DNA of 64,000 nucleotides from Rhizobiaceae bacterium (GCA_029233925.1 JARGOX010000008.1:190250-254249), one strand, 5' to 3'. Shown: positions 52,760 to 63,200, numbered from the stretch's first letter. Program-made: numbers and translations. The notes: a model not told the origin generated them from the sequence alone.

Positions 52760-53917
52760 ATGAGCACCGACGATGAAGAAGCAATACACAGAAACAAACT
52801 GCCGGGTAAAACGTATATAAGCCCGAGCTTCCCAACGCATGATGGGACAAGGCTCCGTATCGCGAGCAAAGTGTTAGATGGGGGCGATGGCTACGAATAT
52901 GCGAAAGAGAAAGCCGATATCATACTTCGCCGCACCCCGGCAGCACGGAAGGAAATAATTGCAAAGTTTCTGGAGGACAGTCGGGGTATACAGAGGCTGA
53001 CAATTCAGAAATTTAATAAATCAGGGCCGGGCAAGGAGTACTTCACGTTCCTCCCGGATGAGATAACGAAATTACTCAACTTCATTGCGAACATAAGGCG
53101 CGTTCATTTTCCAGATGAGGGGAAGCTGAACGTCACTGACGACGAGCTTGAAGATTTGCTCCTTATGCCGGGGCAGGCAGAGCGCATTTTGCGCGGCAAT
53201 CCGGCGCTGGTCGCCGCCCTAGCTCGAACCGAGATTACATCAGAAGATGTTATTGCGCTGGGTTACAGGAGGTCCGAACTAGAGATCTTTGACCGGTTGC
53301 TGAACGACCAAAGTTATTTTGAAGAAGAAGTTTCCCGCACAACGGGAGGGCCGGAGGGTGTGTGGCAGCATTTCTTTGAGCGAAATCATTGGATCTTTGG
53401 ATACGGACTTTCATACATATTCAACACTAGCTTGGACTTCAGGGCGTTAGAGCAAACTGTCAGAGGATTTAATCTCACTGGGCCAGGAAAGCGGGTCGAT
53501 GCGTTGCTCAAGTCTCAAGCGTTAATCCAATCACTGTGTTTCGTAGAGATTAAGCGCCACGACACGCGCCTCGTAAGCGAAAGTCAGTACCGATCGGGTG
53601 TATGGGCACCGTCTCCTGAATTGAGCGGAGCAATCGCACAGATTCAAGGTACTGTGTTTGATGCAATCGAGGCGATGGGCTCTGAGTTGAAAATTACCGA
53701 TAAGGAGGGCGATCCCACAGGCGAGATCTTACACGCCATACAGCCTCGGTCATTCGTTGTGATTGGAAGTCTCAAAGAATTTCAAGTCGGGCTAGGAGTG
53801 AATGTGCGACGCTTTCGTTCATTCGAGCTTTGCAGAAAGAACACGGTCAGCCCTGAAATCATAACCTTCGATGAACTGTACCATAGGGCACGCTTCATCG
53901 TGGAGAGTGCCGCCTGA
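52760..53917 (+). CDS. Shedu-family anti-phage nuclease (DUF4263)
   Basis: 385 residues. The C-terminal half has the Shedu/DUF4263 restriction-like fold: WQHFFERNHWIFGYGL, then RVDALLKS (Asp) and SLCFVEIKRHDTRLV (Glu-x-Lys), the PD-(D/E)xK active site, followed by YRSGVWAPSPELSGAIAQIQ. The N-terminal half is variable, as is usual, and probably senses the trigger. Shedu is a single-gene defence system. GGAGC precedes the ATG. It stands alone on its strand between a RAYT and a lipoprotein gene. Confidence 0.88.
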   Translation: MSTDDEEAIHRNKLPGKTYISPSFPTHDGTRLRIASKVLDGGDGYEYAKEKADIILRRTPAARKEIIAKFLEDSRGIQRLTIQKFNKSGPGKEYFTFLPDEITKLLNFIANIRRVHFPDEGKLNVTDDELEDLLLMPGQAERILRGNPALVAALARTEITSEDVIALGYRRSELEIFDRLLNDQSYFEEEVSRTTGGPEGVWQHFFERNHWIFGYGLSYIFNTSLDFRALEQTVRGFNLTGPGKRVDALLKSQALIQSLCFVEIKRHDTRLVSESQYRSGVWAPSPELSGAIAQIQGTVFDAIEAMGSELKITDKEGDPTGEILHAIQPRSFVVIGSLKEFQVGLGVNVRRFRSFELCRKNTVSPEIITFDELYHRARFIVESAA

Positions 53918-54175
53918 CTTTAAATGGATGCCAACCCATCAGTGTGGTAGGGAAACAAGGAGACCAATGTCTGCAAAAAAGCCAAGCATGAGCTCTGGGA
54001 TCCCAGTGGGGGTGCTCCCCAACGTTAAAAATGAAATGTGAAATTGTGGAAGCGGTGGTAAGCTTTCGCGATATTGTTTCGTCTTCGATAGTGCCGTCTG
54101 TGTGGGCGCGAAGTATCAGATAGAATAGCAATTCTCAGCTGTAGCAGTTCCAGAGTTCCGTTTTGTCAACAGAAC

Positions 54176-54685
54176 TTAGCGACACATGACCTTCACGCTA
54201 CCACCAAATCTCTTTCTACTAATGCACTTGACCGGAAGTGTATTGATGCCGCTCGAACTGCGGGGTAATGGTGATTGCGTATAATTATCACTATTATCAA
54301 TATATACATTACGTGGCTGATTCATGCGGCGTGTTTGTTGTCGCCTACCGAGTATATCGGCATTTAGTTTCTCTTGTCTGATTTGCAAATCGCGCTTTGG
54401 ATTTGCACAATATGTTGGCTGCTTCCCTCGGCGGATAAGAGTCTTGCCAATTGCACCGCGCACTTCAACAATCCCGATTTTCTTTTCCACAGCTCGATCC
54501 CAACGCAAACAAAGCTCGAATGTTTCAAGTCTGTCATAATAACTTGTTACGTCTTGTGGAGGAGCATAAAGATGCCACGCTGGGCTACCAACCACGCCCG
54601 CAGATACGGAGCCATCAGAATTGGTGGAGCATGCGCCGAGAACCATTGGCATCAAACAGATGCAGAATACTCCAAGCGCACGCAT
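54176..54685 (-). CDS. Hypothetical lipoprotein (169 residues)
   Basis: Signal sequence MRALGVFCICLMPMVLGAC with lipobox VLGAC. The mature part has no family I recognise; it is rich in Arg and Asn (RRQQTRRMNQPRNVYIDNSD) and ends in a Cys pair (KCISRK, VMCR). AGGAGGGG lies upstream. Lies between Shedu and the Panacea operon, on the opposite strand. Confidence 0.7.
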   Translation of the reverse strand: MRALGVFCICLMPMVLGACSTNSDGSVSAGVVGSPAWHLYAPPQDVTSYYDRLETFELCLRWDRAVEKKIGIVEVRGAIGKTLIRRGKQPTYCANPKRDLQIRQEKLNADILGRRQQTRRMNQPRNVYIDNSDNYTQSPLPRSSSGINTLPVKCISRKRFGGSVKVMCR

Positions 54686-55055
54686 ACCTTGCTCCCCTCC
54701 TATATATAATTGAAGAGTGGATTATTTTCCACGCCCTGTCATCTAATAGTTTAACACTAACACCTGCGTGTTTCAGAGCATCCTGCTTCCCTCGCCATTC
54801 ATCGTTGCGCCTTGAGCCAGCGTTTCGGCGACGATCTGAGCCTTCAAGGCGTAGACCTACGATGGTGCCCTCTAGGCGATAGAACGAAACCGACAGCACT
54901 GTGCAGCTCCGTGGAGACTCCCATGGAGAAACTCCCTGCCAAATTGCAGGAAAAGACGTTTTCGCAAATCAGCATGTCTATTGGAATGTGGGGGCAGCGC
55001 ACCGCTTACCCATTTGTTGCGGCGGAAATGTTTAAAGCTTGTAGGGGATCAGAAC
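54686..55055. other. Intergenic region, nothing identified
   Basis: 370 bp of mixed composition between the lipoprotein and Panacea genes. Short open frames occur on both strands, but none has a family match or good start. AGGGG at 55039-55043 is the likely ribosome-binding site of the Panacea gene. Confidence 0.4.
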
Positions 55056-55640
55056 ATGAAATTCCCGTCATTCCAGGATATCAACAGGAATGATCATGAA
55101 CACAGCAAGTGTGTATTGCGAACAAAACGGGAATACTGTAGTTTTCCGGCCATGGCAAATGACGTTCGAGGGGTCGCAAATTTTGTGCTAGATGTAGCCG
55201 AAGCCGACCAGATGACATTATCAAATCTGCATATCAACAAGATCGTATACTTTTTGCATGCCGACTATCTAGTTGCCCACTCACGTGCTTTGGTGAGCGC
55301 AAAAATTGAAGCGTGGACACATGGACCTGTGTTTAGGGAACTATACAGAGAGTTCAAGGTCTTTGGTGATGGTCCGATCACCGCTCGAGCAAAGATTGTC
55401 AATCCGCATACAGGCGAAAAAGAAATAGCTCGGTGTAACTTTGACCCCGAAGAAACGAAGCTCTTGGAAGAGTTAGCCAAAAAGTACGTCAGCATGAAGC
55501 CCAGTGCACTTGTTGCTCAATCCCACATTGACGGAGGGCCGTGGGACCAGACCTGGAACCACGAAGGTGAGACCAACGCATCAATGCGCATTTCGGATGA
55601 ACTAATAAGGAGATGGTATGGAAGGACGGTTAAACACTGA
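55056..55640 (+). CDS. Panacea-domain (DUF4065/SocA-like) putative antitoxin
   Basis: 194 residues from ATG 55056 (AGGGG upstream) or 162 from ATG 55152. The Panacea domain spans most of the protein: VANFVLDVAEADQMTLSNLH, INKIVYFLHADYLVAHSRAL, then KIEAWTHGPVFRELYREFKV. The domain neutralises many unrelated toxins and is usually encoded next to its toxin. Here the stop codon overlaps the start of the next gene (TGATG), the arrangement expected of such a pair. Confidence 0.85.
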   Translation: MKFPSFQDINRNDHEHSKCVLRTKREYCSFPAMANDVRGVANFVLDVAEADQMTLSNLHINKIVYFLHADYLVAHSRALVSAKIEAWTHGPVFRELYREFKVFGDGPITARAKIVNPHTGEKEIARCNFDPEETKLLEELAKKYVSMKPSALVAQSHIDGGPWDQTWNHEGETNASMRISDELIRRWYGRTVKH

Positions 55641-56416
55641 TGACAGTTGACTATAAAAAAGTACTCGGAAAACTTGATCGGCCTCCGTCAGGTCCAAACT
55701 GGGCGAGATTTGTGCAGGATGGTGTCGCGAGCACGACTAAGTCGATTGTGACGTTCGCAAAGGGCATTCCGCCTTTCACTTATTCTCCTGGCTATGCGGC
55801 GATTAAGGACCGCATCCAGCTTGGTGTTGATAGGGAAACAGCAGTCAAGATCACGCAACGATCAGGTTCACCTAAGGGGAGAAACCAAAACGAAGAACTC
55901 GTGAATGCCTTTTTCGCGCACGATGAAACTCGTTGCTATCCTGCGAACAACTTCATTGAGTTTGAGAAGGAATGGTTTCGTGTTTCCCGAGACGTTCAAG
56001 TTCCGGTCTCACCTCTTTCAGTGATCAGAGAGAAAGGACAATTTGTTCCAGTCTTTGTCTGTGGTTGGGCCGATCTGAGCTTATCTGAATTCCAGCGTCG
56101 CCTCCTCGTGACTATTTGTGAAGATGCTTTTCTTTCTCTAACTGACTTCCAGAGTTCACCCGCCGAATACTTGTTCTTTCCAAAGGTCGATAATGGCGAG
56201 GAGTGCGTAAGGCAGGCTGAGGTTTGGAGTAGGGGAGACTATCGTCAACTATCTGAGGCAGAACTTAAAGAGGCAGTGCAGATTTTTCTTCATTCGCGCG
56301 AAGAAGCTCGAAAAATTCTCACTGCAGAACGCGAACTCGCGAAGGAAGAGATTGAGTATCGCTCTGATGAAATTTGGCCAACAGCGCAGAGGGAAATGTT
56401 TCTTCCAGATGACTGA
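55640..56416 (+). CDS. Unknown protein paired with the Panacea antitoxin, putative toxin
   Basis: 258 residues, soluble, AT-rich coding, no family recognised. It has a central region with RSGSPKGRNQNEELVNAFFA and NFIEFEKEWFRVSRDVQVPV, then FVCGWADLSLSEFQRRLLVT, and a charged helical C-terminus (REEARKILTAERELAKEEIE). Start overlaps the antitoxin stop by one base, so the two are produced coupled. It may be a new Panacea-associated toxin; nothing in the sequence shows its target. Confidence 0.6.
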   Translation: MTVDYKKVLGKLDRPPSGPNWARFVQDGVASTTKSIVTFAKGIPPFTYSPGYAAIKDRIQLGVDRETAVKITQRSGSPKGRNQNEELVNAFFAHDETRCYPANNFIEFEKEWFRVSRDVQVPVSPLSVIREKGQFVPVFVCGWADLSLSEFQRRLLVTICEDAFLSLTDFQSSPAEYLFFPKVDNGEECVRQAEVWSRGDYRQLSEAELKEAVQIFLHSREEARKILTAERELAKEEIEYRSDEIWPTAQREMFLPDD

Positions 56417-56562
56417 CTTAGTTGCGTAGCTGCACCACATTTGGTCGTCATAAAACAACAATCGTCAAAGTAGATGCGAAAACGCTTCAATAGGCGACGT
56501 ATATATGCAATTCTTTTTATTATAAAAAAGTTGAAATCCAACCGGTATAGACCAAAGAATAC

Positions 56563-56637
<75 letters not shown>

Positions 56638-56841
56638 ATCGGGTGCCTCATTGAGGAACGCGATGCCTATTGCCATAGGTTTCCCTCCAGCGCAAGGACC
56701 AATCGGGGCTGATTGAGCGGCTTTTTGTCTGGCGCAGCATCTGGCGCATCGTCTGCCGCCCGCTGACCGTGCCGCATTTGCCTGATTTGTGCCTTGCAAT
56801 TGCCCTTTGCCTCGCCCGGCTGAATGGGGTATGTGGGCTTC

Positions 56842-57045
56842 ATGGCACAGGACAAAGACAACGGCGGAGCCGGAAGCGCTGGCAAAAGCGCTGCTGATAT
56901 CCGCGCTGAAATCCGCAGGGAGCGGCAGGCGGCTGAGTTGCGTGCCAATCTCCAGCGTCGCAAGCAGCAGGTCAGGGCGCGCCGCGGTGGCGCGATGGAC
57001 GAGACGGCCGGTCTGCCTGCATCTGACGGGACCAAGTCGCAATAG
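56842..57045 (+). CDS. Small conserved charged protein upstream of murA (67 residues)
   Basis: Begins MAQDKDNGGAG, then a basic helical part AEIRRERQAAELRANLQRRK and QQVRARRGG. Short proteins of this make-up (…LRANLRRRKAQ…) occur upstream of murA in many Hyphomicrobiales. Function unknown; the helix might bind nucleic acid. An in-frame ATG lies at 56824; the one at 56842 gives the family-like start. Confidence 0.7.
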   Translation: MAQDKDNGGAGSAGKSAADIRAEIRRERQAAELRANLQRRKQQVRARRGGAMDETAGLPASDGTKSQ

Positions 57046-57113
57046 AATCGGCAGCGCGTTCAGCACTGCTGACCCAAATGATCAGGAAGGCGGGCTGAAG
57101 CCCGATACAGGCA

Positions 57114-58403
57114 ATGGATCGTATCAAGATAATCGGCGGTAATCCGCTCAATGGCGTGATCCCGATTTCCGGGGCGAAAAATGCGGCGCTCCCATTGATG
57201 ATCGCCTCCCTGTTGACTGATGATACTTTGACACTGGAAAATGTGCCGCATCTGGCCGATGTCGAACAGCTGATCCGCATTCTGGGCAACCATGGCGTCG
57301 ATTATTCGGTCAACGGCCGCCGCGAACGCCAGGACGAGGGCTATTCGCGCACCATTCATTTCACCGCCCGGCATATTGTCGATACAACGGCGCCCTATGA
57401 GCTGGTTTCAAAAATGCGGGCCAGTTTCTGGGTCATCGGACCTTTGGTGGCGCGCATGGGCGAGGCGCGTGTGTCGCTGCCCGGCGGCTGCGCCATCGGC
57501 ACCCGTCCGGTTGACCTGTTCATTGATGGCCTGAAGGCCCTTGGGGTCGAGATCGATATCGACGGCGGCTATGTCAACGCCCGCGCGCCGAAAGGCATTC
57601 AGGCCGGGCGCTACGATTTTCCGAAAGTCTCCGTCGGTGCGACCCATGTGCTGATGATGGCCGCAACCCTTGCCAAGGGAACCGTGGAACTGGGCAATGC
57701 GGCGCGTGAGCCCGAGGTGGTCAATCTTGCCGAATGTCTCAATGCCATGGGCGCGCGCATTTCCGGGGCAGGAACCTCCACCATTACCATCGAAGGCGTC
57801 GCTGCGCTGTCGGGTGCACGCCACAGGGTGCTGCCCGATCGCATTGAAACGGGCACCTATGCCATGGCCGTGGCCATGGCGGGCGGTGACGTGATGCTGG
57901 AGGGCACCGATGCCAGCCTGCTGGAAAATGCGCTGGATACCCTGCGTGCAGCCGGTGCGGAGATCACGCCGACCAATTCGGGCATTCACGTGCGCCGCAA
58001 TGGCACCGGGCTTGACCCGGTCGATATTTCGACCGACCCCTTTCCGGGTTTTCCGACGGATCTGCAGGCGCAATTCATGGCGCTGATGACCCGTGCCCGT
58101 GGCACATCGCTCATCACCGAGACCATTTTCGAAAACCGCTTCATGCATGTTCAGGAACTGGCACGCTTTGGCGCCGACATCACGCTGTCGGGCCAGACAG
58201 CCACCGTGCGCGGCGTTGAGGCGCTCACCGGTGCACAGGTCATGGCAACGGACCTGCGGGCCTCTGTGTCGCTGGTCATCGCCGGGCTTGCCGCCCAGGG
58301 CGAGACCGTGGTCAACCGCGTCTACCACCTTGATCGCGGTTTTGAGCGGCTGGAAGAAAAACTCACCCGCTGCGGCGCCCAGGTGGAACGCCTGAGTTCC
58401 TGA
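57114..58403 (+). CDS. murA: UDP-N-acetylglucosamine 1-carboxyvinyltransferase
   Basis: 429 residues, the standard length. The catalytic Cys is C126 in [16 protein letters not shown]; the start [20 protein letters not shown] and the [14 protein letters not shown] segment, plus [13 protein letters not shown], are characteristic. It adds enolpyruvate from PEP to UDP-GlcNAc, the first committed step of peptidoglycan synthesis, and having Cys rather than Asp at 126 it should be sensitive to fosfomycin. First gene of the core block. Confidence 0.97.
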   Translation: MDRIKIIGGNPLNGVIPISGAKNAALPLMIASLLTDDTLTLENVPHLADVEQLIRILGNHGVDYSVNGRRERQDEGYSRTIHFTARHIVDTTAPYELVSKMRASFWVIGPLVARMGEARVSLPGGCAIGTRPVDLFIDGLKALGVEIDIDGGYVNARAPKGIQAGRYDFPKVSVGATHVLMMAATLAKGTVELGNAAREPEVVNLAECLNAMGARISGAGTSTITIEGVAALSGARHRVLPDRIETGTYAMAVAMAGGDVMLEGTDASLLENALDTLRAAGAEITPTNSGIHVRRNGTGLDPVDISTDPFPGFPTDLQAQFMALMTRARGTSLITETIFENRFMHVQELARFGADITLSGQTATVRGVEALTGAQVMATDLRASVSLVIAGLAAQGETVVNRVYHLDRGFERLEEKLTRCGAQVERLSS

Positions 58404-58535
58404 TATCCCGGTCAGTACGTACCGATTCTCCTTTAAGCCAATTGCACCTCGCGCTGCGAATGTTTAACTAACATAAGCAGTGGGAAACCCGGCATCCGGC
58501 TTTTGGGCCAATCACACAAGATATGAAGGCGCTTC

Positions 58536-58982
58536 ATGGAACTTCTCAAACTCATGGCACTGGACAAGGAAGACCTGTCCGTCATTTCGGCCTATATGCA
58601 GGATGCCGTGTTCAAGGCAGCAGACTTGGATTACCGGGCCGCTGAGAAGCGCTTCATCCTGGTCGGCAATCGGTTTGTCTGGGAAGAGGCCGATGGCAAG
58701 CGCAAAAAGGGTTTCGAGCGCCGGCGCACGGCGCTTCACTTCAACAGCGTCAGCAAGGTGCGTTCGCTTGGTTTCAAACGATCCGATCGCAACCAGGTCC
58801 TGTCGCTTCTGGCGATCAATTTTGTACCCGGGGATGATTTGCCAAGTGGCCAGATCGAGCTGATATTCTCCGATGGCGCTGCCGTTGAACTGGTTGTGGA
58901 AGCCGTCGAAGCGCAGCTTACCGATCTGGGTGCGGCCTGGGAAACGGAGTTTCGTCCGCACCATCCTCTGGCCGATGTTTGA
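58536..58982 (+). CDS. DUF2948 family protein
   Basis: 148 residues: LLKLMALDKEDLSVISAYMQ, then RFVWEEADGKRKKGFERRRT and FHPAC-type C-terminal segment AAWETEFRPHHPLADV. A conserved protein of unknown function, placed between murA and hisD in Hyphomicrobiales; the position here agrees. Confidence 0.9.
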   Translation: MELLKLMALDKEDLSVISAYMQDAVFKAADLDYRAAEKRFILVGNRFVWEEADGKRKKGFERRRTALHFNSVSKVRSLGFKRSDRNQVLSLLAINFVPGDDLPSGQIELIFSDGAAVELVVEAVEAQLTDLGAAWETEFRPHHPLADV

Positions 58983-59069
58983 GACAGCCCGGTTGCAGCC
59001 GATGGCACCTTCCACCCCAATCGCACCAGCCATCAGGCCAGCCTTTAGGCCAACCATCAGGAGAGAGAA

Positions 59070-60362
59070 TTGGTCCGCCGACTGAACCAGAACGATGCAG
59101 ATTTCGCCGCGCAATTTGATGCGCTGCTGGCCATGAAGCGTGAGGCCTCGCAGGACGTCAATGACGTCGTGACGGCCATTATTGAAAATGTGCGCGAAAA
59201 CGGCGATCAGGCGCTGATCGACTATACGCTGAAATTCGACCGGCTGGACCTGCGCCAGACGGCCATGGCCATTTCCACTGAAGAAATTGATGCGGCCCTT
59301 GGCCAGGTCGACGAAAAGACCATGCAGGCGCTGGAACTGGCGCACCAGCGTATCCGCAAGCATCACGCCCGCCAGATGCCCAGGGATGATTTTTACGAAG
59401 ATGAACTGGGCGTCGGTCTGGGCTCGCGCTGGACGGCGATTGAAGCGGTCGGCCTTTATGTGCCCGGTGGCAGCGCCAGCTATCCAAGCTCTGTGCTGAT
59501 GAACGCCGTGCCGGCAAAGGTTGCCGGGGTTGAGCGCATTGTCATGGTTGTTCCCTGTCCGGACGGGATCCTCAATCCTCTGGTTCTGGCCGCCGCAAGG
59601 CTTGCCGGTGTTTCCGAAATTTACCGTGTCGGCGGGGCGCAGGCCATTGCAGCCCTGGCCTATGGCACACAGACCATCGCCCCGGTCGCCAAGATAGTCG
59701 GTCCGGGCAATGCCTTTGTGGCGGCAGCAAAGAAACAGGTTTTCGGCACGGTGGGCATCGACATGATCGCCGGCCCGTCCGAAGTGCTGGTGCTGGCCGA
59801 TCAAAACAATGACCCGGACTGGATCGCCGCCGATCTGCTGGCCCAGGCCGAGCACGACGCGGCGGCCCAATCCATCCTGATCACCGACAGTGAATCTTTT
59901 GCGCAGGCCGTTGAAGCGGCTGTCGAGCGGCAGCTGAAGACCTTGAAAAGAGCCGATATTGCCGCCGCCAGCTGGCGCGATTTCGGCGCCACCATTCTGG
60001 TCGATGATTTTCCCGGCGCCATGAGTCTGGTCAACCGCCTGGCACCGGAACATCTGGAGCTGGCGGTCGATGATCCCGATACGCTGCTGCCACTGGTGCG
60101 CAACGCCGGTGCGATTTTCGTCGGACGCCATACGCCGGAAGTCATCGGCGATTATGTCGGCGGCTCGAACCATGTGCTGCCAACGGCGCGCTCGGCGCGT
60201 TTTTCCTCCGGCCTGTCGGTACTTGATTATGTCAAACGCACATCCATCCTGCGGCTGAATTCAGAGCAATTGAGGGCTTTGGGACCGGCGGCAATCACAC
60301 TTGCACAAGCGGAAGGCCTTGACGCCCATGCCCGCTCTGTTGCAATTCGAATGAACGAATAG
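59070..60362 (+). CDS. hisD: Histidinol dehydrogenase
   Basis: 430 residues. Zn and substrate residues lie in [20 protein letters not shown] (Gln, His), [12 protein letters not shown] and [20 protein letters not shown]; the NAD segment [22 protein letters not shown] region reads [18 protein letters not shown]. It oxidises L-histidinol to histidine in two steps. The start is TTG at 59070 with AGGAGAG upstream; no ATG is near the conserved N-terminus. Confidence 0.97.
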   Translation: MVRRLNQNDADFAAQFDALLAMKREASQDVNDVVTAIIENVRENGDQALIDYTLKFDRLDLRQTAMAISTEEIDAALGQVDEKTMQALELAHQRIRKHHARQMPRDDFYEDELGVGLGSRWTAIEAVGLYVPGGSASYPSSVLMNAVPAKVAGVERIVMVVPCPDGILNPLVLAAARLAGVSEIYRVGGAQAIAALAYGTQTIAPVAKIVGPGNAFVAAAKKQVFGTVGIDMIAGPSEVLVLADQNNDPDWIAADLLAQAEHDAAAQSILITDSESFAQAVEAAVERQLKTLKRADIAAASWRDFGATILVDDFPGAMSLVNRLAPEHLELAVDDPDTLLPLVRNAGAIFVGRHTPEVIGDYVGGSNHVLPTARSARFSSGLSVLDYVKRTSILRLNSEQLRALGPAAITLAQAEGLDAHARSVAIRMNE

Positions 60363-60456
60363 AGGCAGACAGCAGTAAGGCGTGCCTCACGCGGCAACAA
60401 TGACAGGATAAGGCCAGGGCAAAACCCGGCTTGAAATCCTCAGGAGAACGCTTTTC

Positions 60457-60933
60457 ATGGCTGGCGGTGGCAAATTCAGGCTCTCGGAGGTGACGCTGGA
60501 TGATTCCATCGGGCGCTCAACCCCTGACGTCGAGCATGAGCGGGCCGTGGCGATTTTCGACCTGGTCGAGGAAAACAGTTTTGAACCGGTCGGCCATGAA
60601 GGCGGTCCCTACACGTTGAAGCTTTCGCTGGTCGATTCCAAGCTGGTCTTCAGCGTTGCTCTGGAAAATGGTGAGCCTGTGGCCACCCATATCCTGTCAC
60701 TCACCCCGTTTCGCCGGATCATCAAGGATTATTTCATGATCTGCGAAAGCTATTATGAGGCCATTCGCAGCTCAACCCCCAGCCAGATCGAAGCCATCGA
60801 CATGGGGCGGCGCGGTGTTCACAACGAAGGTTCGCAGACCCTGATGGACCGGCTCGACGGCAAGATCAAGATTGATTTTGACACCGCACGCCGCCTGTTC
60901 ACACTGGTGTGCGTTCTGCATTGGCGCGGCTGA
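60457..60933 (+). CDS. UPF0262 family protein
   Basis: 158 residues; conserved [35 protein letters not shown], and [20 protein letters not shown]. Function unknown. It is always close to hisD in related genomes and overlaps the next gene here. Confidence 0.93.
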   Translation: MAGGGKFRLSEVTLDDSIGRSTPDVEHERAVAIFDLVEENSFEPVGHEGGPYTLKLSLVDSKLVFSVALENGEPVATHILSLTPFRRIIKDYFMICESYYEAIRSSTPSQIEAIDMGRRGVHNEGSQTLMDRLDGKIKIDFDTARRLFTLVCVLHWRG

Positions 60934-61412
60934 TCTTGACGACGCGCCCCGACCCCAACAAACCCAATGCGAGCGCCGCCGCCGTGCCCACGTCGGTGCT
61001 GTTCATGTGCGGCATGAATGCCATCCGCTCGCCGATGGCCGAATTGCTGGCGCGGCGCTATCTGCCGCCCGGCACCTATATCGCCTCGGCCGGCATTCGC
61101 CACAGCGGCCGCGATCCCTTTGTGGATGTCGTGCTGGCCGAACTGGATCTGGATCTGGGATCGCGCCAGCCGCAGACCATCGATGATCTGGAGGATGACT
61201 ATTTCGACCTGATCATCACCCTGTCACCGGAAGCCCACCACCGGGCGCTGGAAATGACCCGTGCCAATGCCGTGGATGTCGTCTATTGGCCGACACCCGA
61301 TCCGACGGTCGCCACCGGCACGCGTGAGCAGATTGTCAGCGCCTATCGTGATGTGCGCAACCACATTGAAACCCTTTTGAAGCGGCGGTTTGCAAAGGCA
61401 CGTCCAAAATAG
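60909..61412 (+). CDS. Low-molecular-weight phosphotyrosine phosphatase-like protein
   Basis: 167 residues from GTG 60909; TTG 60921 is an alternative. The P-loop C-x5-R is [16 protein letters not shown], and the general acid Asp is in [12 protein letters not shown] (DP). Proteins at this place are often called arsenate reductase-like, but the P-loop suits phosphatase activity as well. It overlaps the UPF0262 gene by 25 bases. Confidence 0.88.
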   Translation: MRSALARLILTTRPDPNKPNASAAAVPTSVLFMCGMNAIRSPMAELLARRYLPPGTYIASAGIRHSGRDPFVDVVLAELDLDLGSRQPQTIDDLEDDYFDLIITLSPEAHHRALEMTRANAVDVVYWPTPDPTVATGTREQIVSAYRDVRNHIETLLKRRFAKARPK

Positions 61413-61826
61413 CGCCCGGTTCAATTGCAACAGGCCCGGTTCTATTGAAAACAGACCAGGTTCAATTGTAGCAGAACAGGGCACAAAACGAAGACTTGCA
61501 GCATTGCCCGGTTTCGATATTGTGGCGCGCAAAGGTGTCAAAGGCCGTGAAAGGCCTTGAAATGCCTTGGGGGGTGCGGAATTCGCCCATTTGAGTCGTG
61601 AATGGATTCGGCTGGAAGAATTCCGGAAAACGAGCCTAATGCTATGAAAATATAGAGTAATTTATATTGTCGCGCTGCGCTTTCCGTAGCCGCGACTTCA
61701 TTGCGGGCAACCAAATCAATCGGCGATGCGCAATTTGGTTCACAAACGCCAAGTGATTGTGTAGTTTCCCGCGCAAACAGGGGTGGTATGGCTGCCCCCG
61801 TCACAAAACAGGATGACATTGACTAT
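61413..61826. promoter_or_regulatory. Intergenic region upstream of infA with degenerate tandem repeats
   Basis: 414 bp. At about 61413-61477 three ~21-bp units begin GGTTCAATTGCAACAG, GGTTCTATTGAAAACAG and GGTTCAATTGTAGCAG. The rest, with an AT-rich stretch at 61640-61670, must contain the infA promoter. The frame reading into infA from 61701 is not needed for the protein. Confidence 0.5.
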
Positions 61827-62045
61827 ATGGCTAAGGAAGAAGTCCTCGAATTCCCGGGCGTCGTTACGGAATTGCTGCCGAACGCGACATTCCGTGTGAA
61901 ACTGGAAAACGAACATGAAATTATTGCCCATACGGCTGGCCGTATGCGAAAAAACCGCATTCGCGTTCTTGCGGGTGACAAGGTGCTGGTCGAAATGACA
62001 CCCTATGATCTGACCAAGGGTCGCATCACCTACCGATTCAAGTAA
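61827..62045 (+). CDS. infA: Translation initiation factor IF-1
   Basis: 72 residues, the exact family length, starting [20 protein letters not shown] and ending [13 protein letters not shown]. Single OB-fold that binds the 30S A site during initiation. The frame continues upstream to 61701, but ATG 61827 gives the universally conserved N-terminus; AAGG is weak, TGACTAT precedes. Confidence 0.97.
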   Translation: MAKEEVLEFPGVVTELLPNATFRVKLENEHEIIAHTAGRMRKNRIRVLAGDKVLVEMTPYDLTKGRITYRFK

Positions 62046-62072
62046 TTTCAACGATGCTGATGCGCTGACACC

Positions 62073-62696
62073 ATGGCCTTGTCTCACAAACTCATATTGG
62101 CCTCCGGGTCACCGCGCAGGCTTGAATTGCTCAAGCAGGTCGGCATCGAACCAGACCATCTCATGCCGATGGATCTGGATGAAACACCCGGAAAATCCGA
62201 ACACCCGCGGACCCTGGCGCGTCGCCTTGCCCATGAGAAGGCGCTGGCTGCCCGCAAGGCTCTGAAAGGTGATCCGAACTGGCCGGATCGTTACATCCTG
62301 GCTGCCGATACCGTGGTGGCCCTGGGGCGGCGCATATTGGACAAGACGGAACGTGTCGATGAGGCCTCGAACGCGCTCTATCAGCTGTCCGGGCGCACAC
62401 ACAGGGTCTATACCGGCCTTTGTCTGGTGACGCCGGGCAATGCGGTGCGCCAGAAGATCGTCGAGACACGGGTGCGCTTCAAGCGGCTGTCACGCATGGA
62501 AATCGAGAGCTATCTGGCGTCCGGCCAGTGGCGCGGCAAGGCCGGTGGCTATGCCATCCAGGGGCTTGCCGGAAGCTTCGTGGTCAAGCTTGTCGGCTCC
62601 TATAGCAGCGTTGTCGGATTGCCGCTTCTCGAAACGGTCAATCTTCTGTCGGGTGAGGGCTATGATGTCCACGCCCGCTGGCTTGAACCCGGCTGA
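62073..62696 (+). CDS. maf: Maf family nucleotide pyrophosphatase
   Basis: 207 residues. Conserved [35 protein letters not shown] and [20 protein letters not shown]. Maf proteins hydrolyse (modified) nucleoside triphosphates to monophosphates as house-cleaning enzymes. Starts 27 bases after infA. Confidence 0.95.
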   Translation: MALSHKLILASGSPRRLELLKQVGIEPDHLMPMDLDETPGKSEHPRTLARRLAHEKALAARKALKGDPNWPDRYILAADTVVALGRRILDKTERVDEASNALYQLSGRTHRVYTGLCLVTPGNAVRQKIVETRVRFKRLSRMEIESYLASGQWRGKAGGYAIQGLAGSFVVKLVGSYSSVVGLPLLETVNLLSGEGYDVHARWLEPG

Positions 62697-62700
62697 ATTC

Positions 62701-62760
62701 TCGATACAGGTACTGAAAGCCCGATACAGGTACTGAAAGCCCGATACAGGTACTGAAAGA
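62701..62760. repeat. Tandem repeat of 20 bp, three copies, ending at the yacG start codon
   Basis: Three units of CCGATACAGGTACTGAAAGC, differing only in the first base of the first unit and the last base of the third. The last base of the array is followed directly by the ATG of yacG, so its ribosome-binding site (CAGG or GAAAG) lies inside the repeat. Confidence 0.95.
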
Positions 62761-62973
62761 ATGAGCGATCCCCTGCCACCGAAAAACAATGTTGAACCGC
62801 TGCGAAAAGCGCTGCCGTGCCCTGAATGCAAAAGGCCGTCTTCCAGGGCGAGCTATCCCTTCTGTTCCGAGCGCTGCAGAAATGTCGATCTCAACCGCTG
62901 GCTGAACGGCTCCTATGCCATTCCCGTGACCGAGGAAGAGGAAAACATGGATCCCTCCGAGGAGGGGGATTGA
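62761..62973 (+). CDS. yacG: DNA gyrase inhibitor YacG (zinc-binding)
   Basis: 70 residues with the C-x2-C...C-x3-C zinc site: LPCPECKRPSSRASYPFCSERCRNVDL read as CPEC and CSERC, then RWLNGSYAIP. YacG binds GyrB and blocks its interaction with DNA. Acidic tail (EEEENMDPSEEGD). Its leader is a 20-bp tandem repeat. Confidence 0.95.
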   Translation: MSDPLPPKNNVEPLRKALPCPECKRPSSRASYPFCSERCRNVDLNRWLNGSYAIPVTEEEENMDPSEEGD

Positions 62974-63124
62974 TCCGCGGGCGCAAACAATCACTCTCTG
63001 TCCAACTTTCGGTTAAAAAACCGGACAATCAGCGCACATTGATATGGACACCGTCAGCGGACATGTTATAACCCCGCTCGCCTGACCGGAATATACCAGC
63101 ATTTTCCGGTCGTTAAAGGTTGAT

Positions 63125-63200
63125 GCCCAGATAGCTCAGTTGGTAGAGCAACGGATTGAAAATCCGTGTGTCGGTGGTTCGAATCCACCTCTGGGCACCA
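63125..63200 (+). tRNA. tRNA-Phe (GAA)
   Basis: 76 nt including encoded CCA. Acceptor GCCCAGA/TCTGGGC, D-loop AGCTCAGTTGGTAGAGC, anticodon stem-loop GGATT-GAA-AATCC, T-arm GGTGGTTCGAATCCACC. Placed after yacG, as in many Hyphomicrobiales. Confidence 0.98.

Noticed and set aside
54615..55093. Two opposite frames of 93-94 codons
   Set aside because: They overlap each other and the lipoprotein gene, with no recognisable pattern.
62701..62760. Tandem repeat as a CRISPR array
   Set aside because: Units are contiguous with no spacers, and there are no cas genes.
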